A stretch of DNA of 64,000 bases from contig JAQOTA010000020.1 in assembly GCA_029532415.1 (NCBI GenBank), positions 992,001 to 1,056,000 of the forward strand, in the 5' to 3' direction. Numbering within the stretch: position 1 is the stretch's first letter; every line of letters starts with the position of its first letter. Source of the DNA: Marasmius tenuissimus (lineage: Eukaryota > Basidiomycota > Agaricomycetes > Agaricales > Marasmiaceae). The notes under the pieces were generated by a model. That model was given only the letters and a program-made list of their open reading frames with translations, searched no databases and was not told the origin of the DNA. A program made the position numbers and the translations under genes. Shown here in pieces: positions 38,251 to 48,995 of the stretch.

Positions 38251-38256
38251 CATAGG

Positions 38257-38264
38257 TATATATA
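38257..38264 (+). promoter_or_regulatory. TATA box of the Zn2Cys6 gene
   Basis: TATATATA lies 69 bp before the ATG at 38326 and only 24 bp before an in-frame ATG at 38281. The spacing favours the later ATG, which also has the better context (A at -3). Confidence 0.55.
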
Positions 38265-38325
38265 CTCCTCACATACATTCATGATCGACAATTCTAACGA
38301 TCAAATTCGAACTCTCCAATCCAAC

Positions 38326-40403
38326 ATGTACACAGGTGCTCCGTCTTCAAAATCCTCCAACACCCGAACATCTTGTGGCAATTGCAGGTAGGCCAAAACT
38401 ATCTCCGTCAATCGCGCCGTCCCTCATACTTACATCTCGTCCCTTACAGACTGCGTAAAGTGGTAAGCGTTCCTACTTACCCGATTCAGGAAGATCTTTA
38501 CTCTGTGTACTCACATCGGGTTATCAGCGGTGTGACGCTATCAAACCCGTATGCACACCTTGCAAAAATCGAAGCAGGGCGCCGTTCTCGGACGGAGACC
38601 CCTGCGAATACCCTGGTCAATCAGGACTAACCCATGCCGAGATGTTGGAGGCAGACGTTTCTCGTCTCGAGAGACGGCTTCGCGAGCTGGAGAGTATCGA
38701 TGATCCCTCTTCTGTGCGACTCCAGAGTCCGTATTCGCAAAATAACCCAGGTTTCAGGTGTGGGTCTCGCTCTCAAGGTATGTCGCTCTATGCCTGAACC
38801 AGTGCTACGCTGATGCTACTCAGATATTACACCGATTCAAAATGAGGGAAGAGTTCTCAATGACTTTTTGGTCAATTTCAATCAGGCGAGCATTGCCGGA
38901 TGAAGGTCGTTCTCCTCTAAAATAACTGCTAACCCCTTTGAACGTTACCCAGGAGCCTCATGTTAATACTAGACGTTCGACGTACATGATAATCTCTTTT
39001 CTCTTCTCCGTGAAAATTAGACTGAATTTCTTACCCATAGTCTCTCATGGTTCCTCTCAAACCACGGCTCCTCCTTTGGCATCTACCTCAACGAATCTAG
39101 ACTACTAGACGGAATATGCTCATCTTTACCATTCGGTCACCCCTCAAGACCTTCCCCTGGACTAATCGTGACATTATACCTCGTCACCTCTCGTCTCCTA
39201 TCCACACCAAGTCCCGTTCCGAACGTTCAAAACGACACAGCCCTATCTCTGGTCCTCAACCAAGTCTCAAATATGCTCTCTTCCTCACACCCCAAACGCA
39301 TCATCCACGCTATCCAAGCCGAAATCATCCTCTCTAATTACTTCCTCCACATGCGACGTAACTTGGAGGGACGATATCACCTGAATACGGCGCTTTCGTT
39401 GGCTGCTGGAGCTGGGCTTCATAGAACGCGAACTGTGGGCTCTTCAATACTACCCCCACCTACGGATTCCATTGAAGAAGGTGAAACGATCAACGCGTTT
39501 TGGACTATATATTCAATGCATAACGTGTGGGACGCGATCGAGCCAGCTGTGGGTGCCGACTCTGTTGTGCTGGATCGGAATGGTCAGAGGATTGATGTAC
39601 CGTGGCCTTTGGATATGGTGGACTATGAACAAGTAAGTTAAAGTCCCTTTGAGTCCCCATAGGTTTCGCAGATACTGACACCTTTCGAACAGGGTATCCC
39701 ACGAACGTACATGGGGGCTTCTTCTTCTTCCTCTGCCACTGTAAGAAACTTCCTCTCCGGTTCGGGTTCACCGGGTTCGTTGTCTGGAGGGGAAGGACGG
39801 TCTCTGATAGCTATATATTCAAAAGCCTCGATTCTATTCTCTCGAGCTACATCCCTAGCCAACTCATCGAGGAATGCAAGTGAGTCTTATTCAAAACAAA
39901 ACAAAAAACATCACCCAAGAAGCTCACATTTCCTATACAAAAATCTAGATAGAAACGACCCAACCGAAATGGAACGTCTCGTTTCGTGTTTGAACCATTT
40001 AGACCAGCTGATCGACTCGTTTGCGGGCCCTCCCGCGGTTTCGTCGCCTCTAGCTGTTTTGACTCGTACCCTCGCATACGCATCGACGATTCAGCTACAT
40101 GCTGCTTTTGCTGACTCGAATGCTCGGTCTCATAACAAATCCATCGTCGCAGCACGTGCTGCTGCTGATCTAGTTTCGTTGGTTCCCGTTCCGAATTCTG
40201 GGTCGGGGACGATGGTGTTGAACCCGATATTTGCTATTTTGTGGGGTATTATTGGACGTGTGATTGCGAGAGAGATTGGAAGGATTAGGCTTGCGAGGGA
40301 TTCTGGAACTGTGGGGAGGAGGAATGAGTTGTCGACGTTGTTGGAGAGGATATTGGCGACGATGAATGCGTGGAGCGGGTGGTCGTCGATCATGGGTGAG
40401 TGA
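38326..40403 (+). CDS. Zn2Cys6 fungal-type transcription factor
   Basis: Nuclear regulator with a GAL4-type binuclear zinc cluster. Exon 1 (38326-38387) ends in SCGNCR, a 13-nt exon (38450-38462) encodes LRKV, and exon 3 (from 38528) continues RCDAIKPVCTPCKN...DPCEYP. This gives C-x2-C-x6-C-x6-C-x2-C-x11-C; the last spacing is longer than usual. A coiled-coil follows (EADVSRLERRLRELES). The middle region (39.0-40.4 kb) matches the fungal-specific transcription factor domain: HGSSFGIYLNESRLL, LSLAAGAGLHRT, INAFWTIYSMHNVWD. Introns interrupt after DYEQ (39632) and at NSSRNA (39880). The model between 38760 and 39050 is uncertain because two candidate donors give stops. The end is TGA 40401-40403, or TAG at 40488-40490 if a further GTGAGT intron is used. 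It lies between two related monooxygenase genes and could regulate them (inference). Confidence 0.8.
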
Positions 40404-40810
40404 TTTTTGAGTCTTTTGGAGGTGTAGGACAAGCGGAGCTTATTGAATTTTCGCTTAGCGTGTGAGGCACGGACGCTCAGAGACTTGTAGAGAACGATTG
40501 GTTCCGTCTGATATTTTGCATGATACTTGATTATTCTTAGAGCGAAACTTAGATCTTCATTTAATAACCTAGAGTGTCGTAGTTTACAATGTCAGTTTTA
40601 GTAATTCGTCAAAGATATTACCTTTGTAGCTACCTAGACTTTTCCAGCAATCTATAACTGTTTACCCTCTCTGTAAGAACCAGTGAGAACCGGCGAGACG
40701 GCGATGGCGATCTACCTGGCTGTTGTCGTAACTCCGCAACATATGACATGTCCTTTTCAATCTTGAATATGTGGCGTACTTGAGAACTCGAGGTCTTGTG
40801 ATCGAGAAGC
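40404..40810. other. Intergenic
   Basis: 3' flank of the Zn2Cys6 gene and promoter of the deaminase gene. No coding evidence apart from the alternative last exon up to 40490. Confidence 0.4.
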
Positions 40811-40816
40811 TGAGCA

Positions 40817-40823
40817 TATAAGA
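40817..40823 (+). promoter_or_regulatory. TATA box of the cytidine deaminase gene
   Basis: TATAAGA, 43 bp before the ATG at 40860. Confidence 0.5.
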
Positions 40824-40859
40824 AAGCTTTAGATGACTTCAGCTTCGGACACTTGATGC

Positions 40860-41580
40860 ATGACGTCCGAACGCACCAACTCCCTTAGTGATCTCGAGGT
40901 GCAAAGATTAATAGAAGCAGCTTTCGAAGGTGTGTTTTCATGAAATCACTCAAGACAGTGACTAATCCAGTACTTACTGCTGTATGATACCAAGGTAAAT
41001 CTCGCGCGTGGAGCCCGTACTCCAATTTTCCCGTTGGGTCTGCCGTTTTGGCGGCCACCCACCGTGCGTCAGACGAGGCGGGAAGATTGTTCGCTGGTGG
41101 TAGCATTGATAATGCGTGTTGGTGTGAGCTAGGGTCTCTTCAACTTTCCGTTTTCCCAACCCTCGCTGAAAGAGGATCAGCGGAGACGATATGTGCCGAA
41201 CGAGTTGCCATTGTCAAGGCTGTGGTCGGTCTTGTACTGGCAGCTCTCGGTCATAAGAGACTGATACTGGTACTGGTCTATAGAGCGAAGGGTATCGTTA
41301 TCTGAGAGGAATATCGGTGGTTTCGTGCGTAGCCCGTTCATACTTACCCGTTCTCGACGGCTTGACCAGGTGCTTTGATAGAAACACCCAAGGGTACATC
41401 ACACCGTGCGGGCTATGCAGACAAGTCATCACGGAGTTCTCTGAGCCTAGAATGCCCGTTGTCTTGATTCCTGGAGATTTTCTGAAGGATTCGAGCGGGT
41501 TCAATGGTGCCAGAGATAGCCTCGTGGAAGAGTTCGGAAAGATTCGAATCGTATCTTTTGAGGAGTTATTTCCGCAGTAA
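40860..41580 (+). CDS. Cytidine deaminase
   Basis: Zinc-dependent deamination of cytidine or deoxycytidine to uridine in pyrimidine salvage; cytosolic, probably homotetrameric. The start MTSERTNSLSDLEVQRLIEAAFEG leads across an intron to the substrate motif SPYSNFPVGSAVLAA. IDNA precedes a second intron, then ETICAERVAIVKAV carries the first zinc cysteine and the catalytic glutamate (C-A-E). SEGYRYLRGISVVSC follows, and GYITPCGLCRQVITEF supplies the other two zinc cysteines (PCGxC). Ends FEELFPQ at TAA 41578-41580. Four or five short introns. The intron after IDNA is the least certain: the best in-frame splice drops the usual Tyr-Gly-x before TICAER, so the real junction may differ. All catalytic residues are present. 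Length is near the usual 130-160 residues. Confidence 0.88.
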
Positions 41581-42100
41581 GCTATATGAATGAGTCAGAG
41601 TAGCCAAGTACATACCAACATGTAGTAGGAATCTTCGTTTGCTTTCCGGTTTCGTGGGGATGCGTCATCCGGAGAATGCCGTGCTTAGTCACCTGATCGT
41701 CCCTTTTCCTGAACCTCCATCGTCCTTTGTCGCTGGAACGCGTCGAACCACCTATCTGCGCTCTCAATCTCCACACTGGACATGGTATTCGTTTCAATAT
41801 TGTCGAAATAGTCGCGATATTCACCTACGCTCACGTGGGAAGTCTGATTGCTAGGTATGGTCAACCTCGCAACTTAGGATGATGTTACCCTTCTAGAACT
41901 ACTGCCAGTCACTAGGATTTCTCGTGATCGCGAGCTCCAATCAATCGGCACCGAACCTTCCTCCCACTCAGTCTTGTTTTCTTTCGTACAAGTTTTCTCC
42001 TCTTCCCCCCGAAACACGGTGCGACACCAAAGTTCGGCAAGTTTCAGCTCACGTCGTTTAATTTTGATACCAGTGTTTCGTCACACATTCTTAGACTACG
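41581..42100. other. Intergenic
   Basis: No supported gene; 3' flank of the deaminase and promoter region of the next gene. CT-rich around 41960-42020. Confidence 0.4.
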
Positions 42101-42110
42101 AGAAGCTCGG

Positions 42111-43173
42111 ATGACAGATAAACCAACTACCAGATCGGCATTGACACTATCACACGTCCTGATTCCCCCAAAACCTCGGTTTCTTCAACAACCACCGCCA
42201 CCTCCGCCGGACCGTGCAATGGAGAATTTATCACAGTCGGAGCATCGGGCTATTCTGAATTCAGTTGACTCCGAGCAACGAGTGGATATTGCAGAGTGCA
42301 CAAGGCGAAGGGTCTCATCGAATCTGGTTGGTCGAGACGAGGAAAGGACGAAAAGGGAATACGAGATCACGTCGAGTCAATGTCCTGGGATAGGTGTGGT
42401 TAGAGTTGGGGTGAGTCTCATGCTTGAGATGTGCATTTAGATTTGTCGCTGAGACGGTCCGGAAGCCGTCTAGTACACCCGACAGCCAGGGCGGAGAAAA
42501 CGACTCGGACAACGAGCCCACTGACTTTGCGTTAGTTCCTCGAAAGAGAAGGAAAACGGAAGACCGTGACTCGCAAAAAGTCAATCGCGAGAAAAGTTTG
42601 AAGAGAAGAGAGGCGAATAAAGCCTGTCAGCGCGCCCAGAGGAAAAAACTCAAAGTTGCCATCGATGTGAGCCACCGCTTCAAGCCGTATCTGGCGCCCA
42701 AAACTTACTTTCATCTAAAGGCCCTTCAAAACAGGCTACCGCTCACTTCGGCTCCTCCCTCGAGATGTTCCGTCGTGGAAGAAACGGCACGTTTCATTGA
42801 CAGCCTTCAGACAGAAATCGATTCCCTGAAAGCCGGATTAGAGGTGGCATGTACTATTACTACGGGCATTACGGACAGTAACGAAAGCCCCGAAAATCCG
42901 CCTTCCCACACACCCAGCGAGCCCAGTGGTAGTCCGGGGGAGCAGCCAACTGAGGAATGCTCAATCCGACTGGCTGAATCTGAGACTGAATCAGACGAGC
43001 CCGTTGATAGAAACGCTCCGTACTGGTCCTCGAACCACTTTTACACCATTATCTCAGACCCAGAGCCCTACGACCTATACCCACAGCTCTACCTCCCCAT
43101 CTCCCCCACTGCACACAGCAGAGTTCAGAAGTGGTATACGCCGATCTCACCCGGTCTGGTGTGGTTGCAATGA
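42111..43173 (+). CDS. Probable bHLH-like transcription factor
   Basis: The main open frame 42442-43173 encodes an acidic/polar stretch and then KRRKTEDRDSQKVNREKSLK, followed by a basic segment RREANKACQRAQRKKLKVAI, a hydrophobic helix, a loop of about 25 residues and a second helix (SVVEETARFIDSLQTEIDSL). This order fits a basic helix-loop-helix domain with a long loop, so a nuclear DNA-binding role is likely. The acidic C-terminus ends PISPGLVWLQ. The 5' exon from ATG 42111 (MTDKPTTRSALTLSHVLIPP) is plausible, but the GTGAGT donor at 42411 joined to the acceptor at 42440 does not keep frame. The N-terminus is therefore unresolved and the gene may start at an in-frame codon nearer 42.4 kb. 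Confidence 0.5.
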
Positions 43174-43451
43174 CTGAGCAGATTTACGACCATACATGTA
43201 GTTTTCTTGATTCAGTGACCTCGTTGCCTGATTCGACGGGGCTAGTAATATAGGTGCGATACCCAAAGTGAATGTACAAAGGGTGAGTAAAAAGAATATC
43301 TATGAGGCGTAGAAGAGCGGATATCTACCTGGGAATGACGGTTTCGGCGCTCCCAATATGTTCAACTTTGCGCAAGAGTCACATACACCTACGTCGTCGA
43401 CGAGTAGAGGTTTATCTTGAGATTGAGCGGTGAAAATATTACATATGAAAT

Positions 43452-45664
43452 CTAGTGGAATACGTTTGATAGATACTTCTTCAACCCAGGGGAGCCCTTC
43501 ACAGTAGCTCCGATATACTGGTGAGAGTACGATGAGTGCCACTTGATGCGAGAGGATAGAGTAGCATGTTTGACTTACCCCATCTGGTCTGATAACTGCT
43601 ACAAGCTCTTCTTTCGGAGGCACTTTGAAGTGCTTGTAAGCATAGCCCTCCCCATCGACGACGGTTTTCATTGAGAACTCCGAAGAGCCAGTAGTCCCCT
43701 GAGGGAAGATGACAACGCCTTTAAGCAAGTCTTGACCGTATCCCGAAAGGATCCGCTGAACTTCATCGACAAGTGGAGAATCCGGTCGTGAGAATACTAC
43801 GATGGCGTGGGATGTCATGTCGAAAAAGTCGTATAACCCGCAAGTAGTCGCCTCTGCAGAGCGAGACAGGATCAAGCCTGGGGCAGATGGAGCACGATCT
43901 CCGGCGTGAGCGCTACCGTCAAGTCCTGAGCGATATGGATCCACAGGCTCGTCTGCGTCTGTGTAGCGCTCGTCAACAAGGAGAGAGCTACCTCGGTAGT
44001 TGACACCGAATTGTGCCAACTCCGTGTCGCGGCGAGTCCATCCATCCGTTCCATTGCCTGACGCTTTTTGGAATGTTTTGTGCATAAGGCGAGTGGTTTT
44101 TTCCAGCATAGTTGCAATAATAGGAAGGCGTTCCAAAGAGTAGGAGTCGAGCAGGCTTTGAGGCGCCAGGCCCTTTTCGACAAGAGATAACTTCCATCCT
44201 AAGTTGATCTGTACGACCGTTAGTCATTCCGTACTCGAAAATAGCTCTCGAGTTCACGTACAGAGTCTTGGACGCCAGACGTCATCCCCTGACCTCCGGT
44301 AGGACTGTGGACGTGTGCTGCATCTACCAAGAGGATTCAGACGACTACCCAAAAGCAAAGGAAAGAACGCGTCGACTCACCACCCACCAGGAACGCTCTT
44401 CCCTTGGAAAAGCTGTCGACCATTCTGACATTGGCCCTGATGATAGAGAAATTAGTGGGTGATAGTGCCGCAAAGGGTCGTTCTAACTTACGTCCAAAGG
44501 CCTATATTTCGTAATTCCCCGAATTCGATGTATCTTTTGCCGATTATATCGTAGATACTCTCTAGCAGTGCATCGCGGCCACTAGCAACCTTTGCACCAT
44601 CGAGATTCGCCCCGCCGAGGAAGAAAAAGTAGTAGTTTTGTCCCCCTTTCCGATACGGACGCATACATAGCCTAGATTGATAGGAAGGTCAGATGTGCCC
44701 GGAAATCATTTTCAACGAGCAATATTCGTACTGTCTATCGCGAAACTTTCCCCAAAATTTCATGACGGACTGGGCACGATACGTCCATTAGTAGAATCCA
44801 AGGCGTGAGGGAGTTCTTAAAACTTACTAATTCTTCATCAAATCCCTGCTTCACTTCGATATCTCCGACTACTAGTGTTGTCCCAGGGTAGGTATCTCCA
44901 AGGAACGTAAGCCCAGCCTGTTTTCGAACGATGCTCCGTGCCCCATCTGCTCCTACTATCCAGTTGAACCTGGTGGTTTCCTCTTTCCCGTCCTTACTAA
45001 TATGTGCAACAACATGGTCGTTGTGATTTGCAAACGACGTTAGCCCCGTGCTATATTCGACGGGGACCTCAAAGTCGCGTTTCAAGATATCTGCGAGTAT
45101 CCTCTGGTGATCATCTTGACCGAGCAGCGTCCCCGAGGTCTGATGAGGAGACAATGAGAGAAAAGGCGCACAAGCGGGACTTGGTTCTTACCCTATAATA
45201 CTCAGGTTGTTCTTCCACCTCTTCGAGGAAGCTTCCGTCCTCGCCTGGCGTGTCGCCCTCGGGCGATTGATAGAATCTCATCTTTCTAATCGAGTAACTT
45301 TCTCGCTCAATTTCGGGGAGTATACCCAATATCTTGTAGAGCTCGAGTGTTCGTGGCTAAGGTAATTTATATGAGGGACAACATCGATTCGAACATGATC
45401 GACTGAAACTGACCGTTAAACCAGCCCCTCGTTGACCATGGGGGATTGACTCGTTCTTTTCGATGATTCTAACTGAGACCCCATTTTTCGACAGAAGGAG
45501 AGCTAAAACAAGTCCTAGATAGAACAACCTGAGATTGATCAAGGGCATCAAAGACAGTTTCATGCGTACCGGTAGGACCTGCGCCGACCTATAAGCACGC
45601 AAGCATCAGCTTTGGATACACGGACACTCTGGTAGAATGATAGACTTACTATGAGAATGGACAT
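43452..45664 (-). CDS. FAD-dependent aromatic monooxygenase (phenol hydroxylase-like), copy 2
   Basis: Close paralog of the gene at 29651-31894 with the same exon order. The start MSILI crosses an intron to VGAGPTG (FAD Rossmann), then LVLALLLSKNGVSVRIIEKN. WIVGADGARSIVRKQAG is the second cofactor motif, and GDAAHVHSPTGGQGMTSGVQ, split by an intron near 44.4 kb, is the third. The thioredoxin-fold tail has LYDFFDMTSHAIVVFSRPDS, VVIFPQGTTGSS and VIRPDG-YIGATVKGSPGLKK, ending SNVFH at TAG 43452-43454. Expected activity: NAD(P)H-dependent hydroxylation of an aromatic substrate. All family motifs are intact. Frames running past the last donor into 43300 are intron read-through. Being on the same strand as copy 1, the pair most simply arose by tandem duplication with later insertion or rearrangement of the genes between. 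Confidence 0.88.
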
Positions 45665-46270
45665 AACGTGCGAGTTTTTGAGACGGCTGTGGGTCCTTGA
45701 TGGGTCCCGATTGAAGCTCACCCAGTGGTATAAGTATCGTTCCTGCGGGTGGACCTGGCTAATCCCAGCCCCTCGCCTCAATTGGAATCAGAGAGGATTA
45801 GGCTGGGAGGTTTCGTACTTGAGCCGAGTTTATGCGGATTGCCGCGCAATTTGGAACTAATTTTGAACGCGTCTTATACAGTAAGTCCCTGTTTCAAGTT
45901 GGCGAACCGAACAATTTTCGTGGATAAAAATAGATAACCCAAGCGTTAGGTGCGTGTTGACACCTCTGTAAGTGACAGGATAGTCAACAGTCAACGGTTT
46001 CCAACACACCAACTGAACGCTCTTCTTGGTGACAGTCGCAAGCTTAGGGAGCATCTGGACCTTTGAAACAATTCATAGACTAGTGAAAGCATCGTATTAG
46101 ACTAGAAAAACGGAAGACACTAGGCCCGGTCGCAGTTAAATGCAATAACCCAAACGGGTTCAATCACGCCAAAACTCACCAGAAATCGAGAGAGGAGGTT
46201 ATCTGATACTATCAGCAAAGATAAGTGATGGTCGATGACATATTGACCAACGGAAGACAATTGTACGACC
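45665..46270. other. Intergenic
   Basis: Promoter side of monooxygenase copy 2 and 3' flank of the first membrane-protein gene. No coding evidence. Confidence 0.45.
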
Positions 46271-46276
46271 TTGACT

Positions 46277-47680
46277 TTACAAACGCGGTCGAGCCTGTAG
46301 GTCCACCGAGTCCAGATGTGATTCTAAATCTCCCGCAGTAGTTCTATCTGTAGTTCTATCTTGCCCACATGAATCGACGACACCTGCTTCACAGCCATCC
46401 CGACATGCATTTGCACGAACGACAATGAGTGTAGGGGCAATACCCTACCAGGAAGCTCAATGAGTCTCGGAACTCCAATAGGAAAGCTGAGATACCTACC
46501 GCCATCTGGATCAACACAAACCCAGCTTGAAACACATACTCGTCAGGTAGAGAATTGCCTACGAAGTCTACTACCATCGCGACGACGAGTAGAAACCCTG
46601 ATTCGAGGCTAAGAGCACAAGTGAGTCACCATGAGTTTTGAACCACCGTGAAAGAAAATTTCACGTACAGAATAGACATGATGTTATTAAACCGTTTGAC
46701 CATTGCTTCTTCTAGTATATTTCTACGCTTTCGCGAGATCCAGAATAACCGCCCAGCTGGAGTAGACAGCTCGTTAGTCGGCCAAGGTTTTAAGTGGGAG
46801 TCGGGTATGTGCCACTTGCCTATCATACTAGCCAGTATGAGATTGAAAACGCCGTTTGCGACAAGACAGCCATTGCTTACCACCCCAAGTATTTGGGAAC
46901 GAGATTCAAGGGCAAGGATGCTGGTCGCGATAGCCACCACTGGGAAAGGGGGAATGAGCATCGACGCATACATCATAACGGCAAATATCTCACGGTCAAT
47001 CAGCAGCAATACCACGAGAGGCCCAACGACATACCGTTTCTTGTAGCCCCAAAGAACGTAGCAGCGAAAGATCTAGACGAGAAAATGTCAATACACAGCC
47101 CGAGAAACTTGACGTCGTTTCACGACGTACCATGATGCTGTCCCCTGCGAACCTGAGCTCTCAATGCACGTCAGGACATTAATGGCAAGGCGAGAGCGCT
47201 CATTCCGTACCCCATCACCAAAAGCATCAAATATCGACAGATACTAGGAGTACGCCTATCCATCAGTCACACTACTGCATAATAGGATGAAGCGAACCTT
47301 ACTCCAGATTATCAATCACATCCCGCATGTGCGCGGACAACTCTACTCCCTCATACGTCCAAAGGGCATCAGCCGCGTTGACGAGACCATCTACCAGAGC
47401 GATGGGCACGCTGACTGAAGCGAGAACGAACAAGAGTATAAGAGTGATCTTGTGAAAGCGAAGGTCGGCGGAAGGAATTCGAGATTTGAGAATAGACAGG
47501 ACCTTGTGGAAGAGAAAGATGTAGATGGCGTATAGAAAGAGGTTGATCTGAGAAGCGGAAAAAAGTCAACACGAATCGACGCATAAGCCCTTGAGAGACG
47601 GGTATGAGAGCTGGAGTCACGACTACGAGGCGAAAAGTCCTAGAACGTGTGGCATGAGGATTGGCAGCAACATCGTGCAT
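46277..47680 (-). CDS. Seven-span membrane protein, array member T1
   Basis: Uncharacterised Agaricomycete integral membrane family. Nine exons can be read from MHDVAANPHATRSRTFRLVV to the TAA at 46277. Hydrophobic segments, in order: FRLVVVTPALIP/INLFLYAIYIFLF, ITLILLFVLASVSVPIALVD, ICRYLMLLVMG-FAGDSIM, VGPLVVLLLID-LVAIATSIL, LGVVSNGCLVANGVFNLILA, LLESGFLLVVAMVVDF, and FVLIQMA-VGIAPTLIVVR. That makes seven likely spans and a hydrophilic tail. Conserved anchors are FAGDSIM-IFRCYVLWG, ILASMIG-RLFWISRKRRN and GIAPTLIVVRANA. Exon 4 is only 22 nt (47131-47152). The first donor reads GTCTCT after IP, where the paralogs have GTATGT, GTGGGT or GTGCGC, so splicing of exon 1 may be impaired. Function unknown; sensing or transport at a membrane is only a guess. 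Confidence 0.7.
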
Positions 47681-48370
47681 GGCAGCAGCAGCTCGCCTCT
47701 AAGATGGTTCTTTGAATCGCTTTATACATGGAAATCAGCTGTCAAGCGCCTCTTCCAAGTTCCAGACGGTGTAGCGCGAGTACCTGCCTGACACAAGCGT
47801 TGGTACCTGGTGTAGTGATTGAAGGTTTGACCTTCGGGGCGCCAGCGCCCGAGCGGGGCCATCCAACGTTTGACTGATCGTAGAGGAAGCCAACTGATCC
47901 ACCGGGCAGGCGTGAAGTCCAACATGGAAGGGGGATTTCATATGTGAAAGGGAAGTAGAGTATTTCATTGAGTGTACAGGTGGAGCAACAGGCTGAGGCG
48001 AGACTGGAAGGACGTACGGACCTATTGAAATCAACTTTAACATGAGAGTGCGTCCGTGATGACTTACCGGTAACCCATCAATCCCACGAGCATCGAGGAC
48101 CTATGTCTATGTCGTTGAATGGTCCTTCACTAGTCACTGCCAATCGTGGTAAAAAGAAGCCCCAGGAATCCTCAAGAGGACCAAGTCGGGTCTATGGTGC
48201 CCTGTCGCAGGATATCAATCCTAACAAGGATGGAGGATCTGATTATGGGGCGGGAATGGCATCTGGTCGCTATGAGTCAAAAAGAAGTTCATCTATGTGC
48301 CAGCCGAGGCAACTACGGAGACTAAACAGTGTCAGCGTACGAGCGGCGGTGTATCCAGCTGCGTAGTGTG
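47681..48370. promoter_or_regulatory. Conserved upstream region of T1
   Basis: Contains GTATAAA (minus strand, 47721-47727) about 45 bp before the ATG. A block near 47825-47880 (TTCGGGGCGCCAGCGCCCGA) is echoed upstream of T2, the orphan exon and T5 as variants of TTCGGGACRCCAGCGCC. This shared promoter-side block suggests common regulation of the array. Confidence 0.5.
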
Positions 48371-48990
48371 GACTCGAGAGACTGGTTATCAAGATTTGAA
48401 TTTGAGGACTCACTAGCACCGAGGAGCCAAGTCAATGCCCAATGCCCATTCACCTCACTCGCTCTCTTCTTGTCTTCGTCTTATTGATGGAGTGATTACG
48501 AAGACCTTTAGAGGACCTATTCAAATTGAATTCCTGGATGTGGTTGCAAGCCCTGAGCTTGAGCTTGACGCAGAAGCGATGGTTTGAGTCAAAAGGGCTC
48601 ACGTCCAAAAAGGGCTTTTCGCGGCCCGCGGGTCCGACTGTTCGGACTTTGCCGATCTACAAAGGACTCCTGCCTCCGTTTCCAATCCTTTCACCCCCAA
48701 CGACCTCAAGACTCACGCATTTTCAGTTTCAGCCCTATGCTTTGTCTAAAAGACGGCTTTTATGTTGAGACTGAGTAGAATTATCAATACCACTCCCCGA
48801 TTCACCTAATTCCATTCGTTCTCAAGTGTCAGGAACTAGGTTTATCGTACAGAAGCCGAGTAAATAGGATGAGCACTACCAGTGAGTATTTGGCGTCTGA
48901 GGGCAGGTATTTAGATGCGGCGCAATAGTAATATACAAATAGATAGCAGCGTCGCTGAGAACGGAAGACACGCCTGCAACTTTCTCAAGT
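48370..48990. repeat. Duplicated 3'-flanking segment of T2
   Basis: Matches about 57900-58640, the 3' flank of T4. Landmarks are TGTGGTTGCAAGCCCTGAGC (48541; 58020 has the same with CAGGCTCTGAGC) and CAGAAGCCGAGTAAA (48850; 58374). The duplicated unit is thus the gene plus its flanks. Open frames in it are not conserved. Confidence 0.65.
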
Positions 48991-48995
48991 TCAAG

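Noticed and set aside
47131..47300. Shared frameshift in the membrane-protein genes before the DSIM motif
   Set aside because: A roughly 57-nt intron with GTACGG/GTGTGG/GTACGA donors resolves all copies identically.
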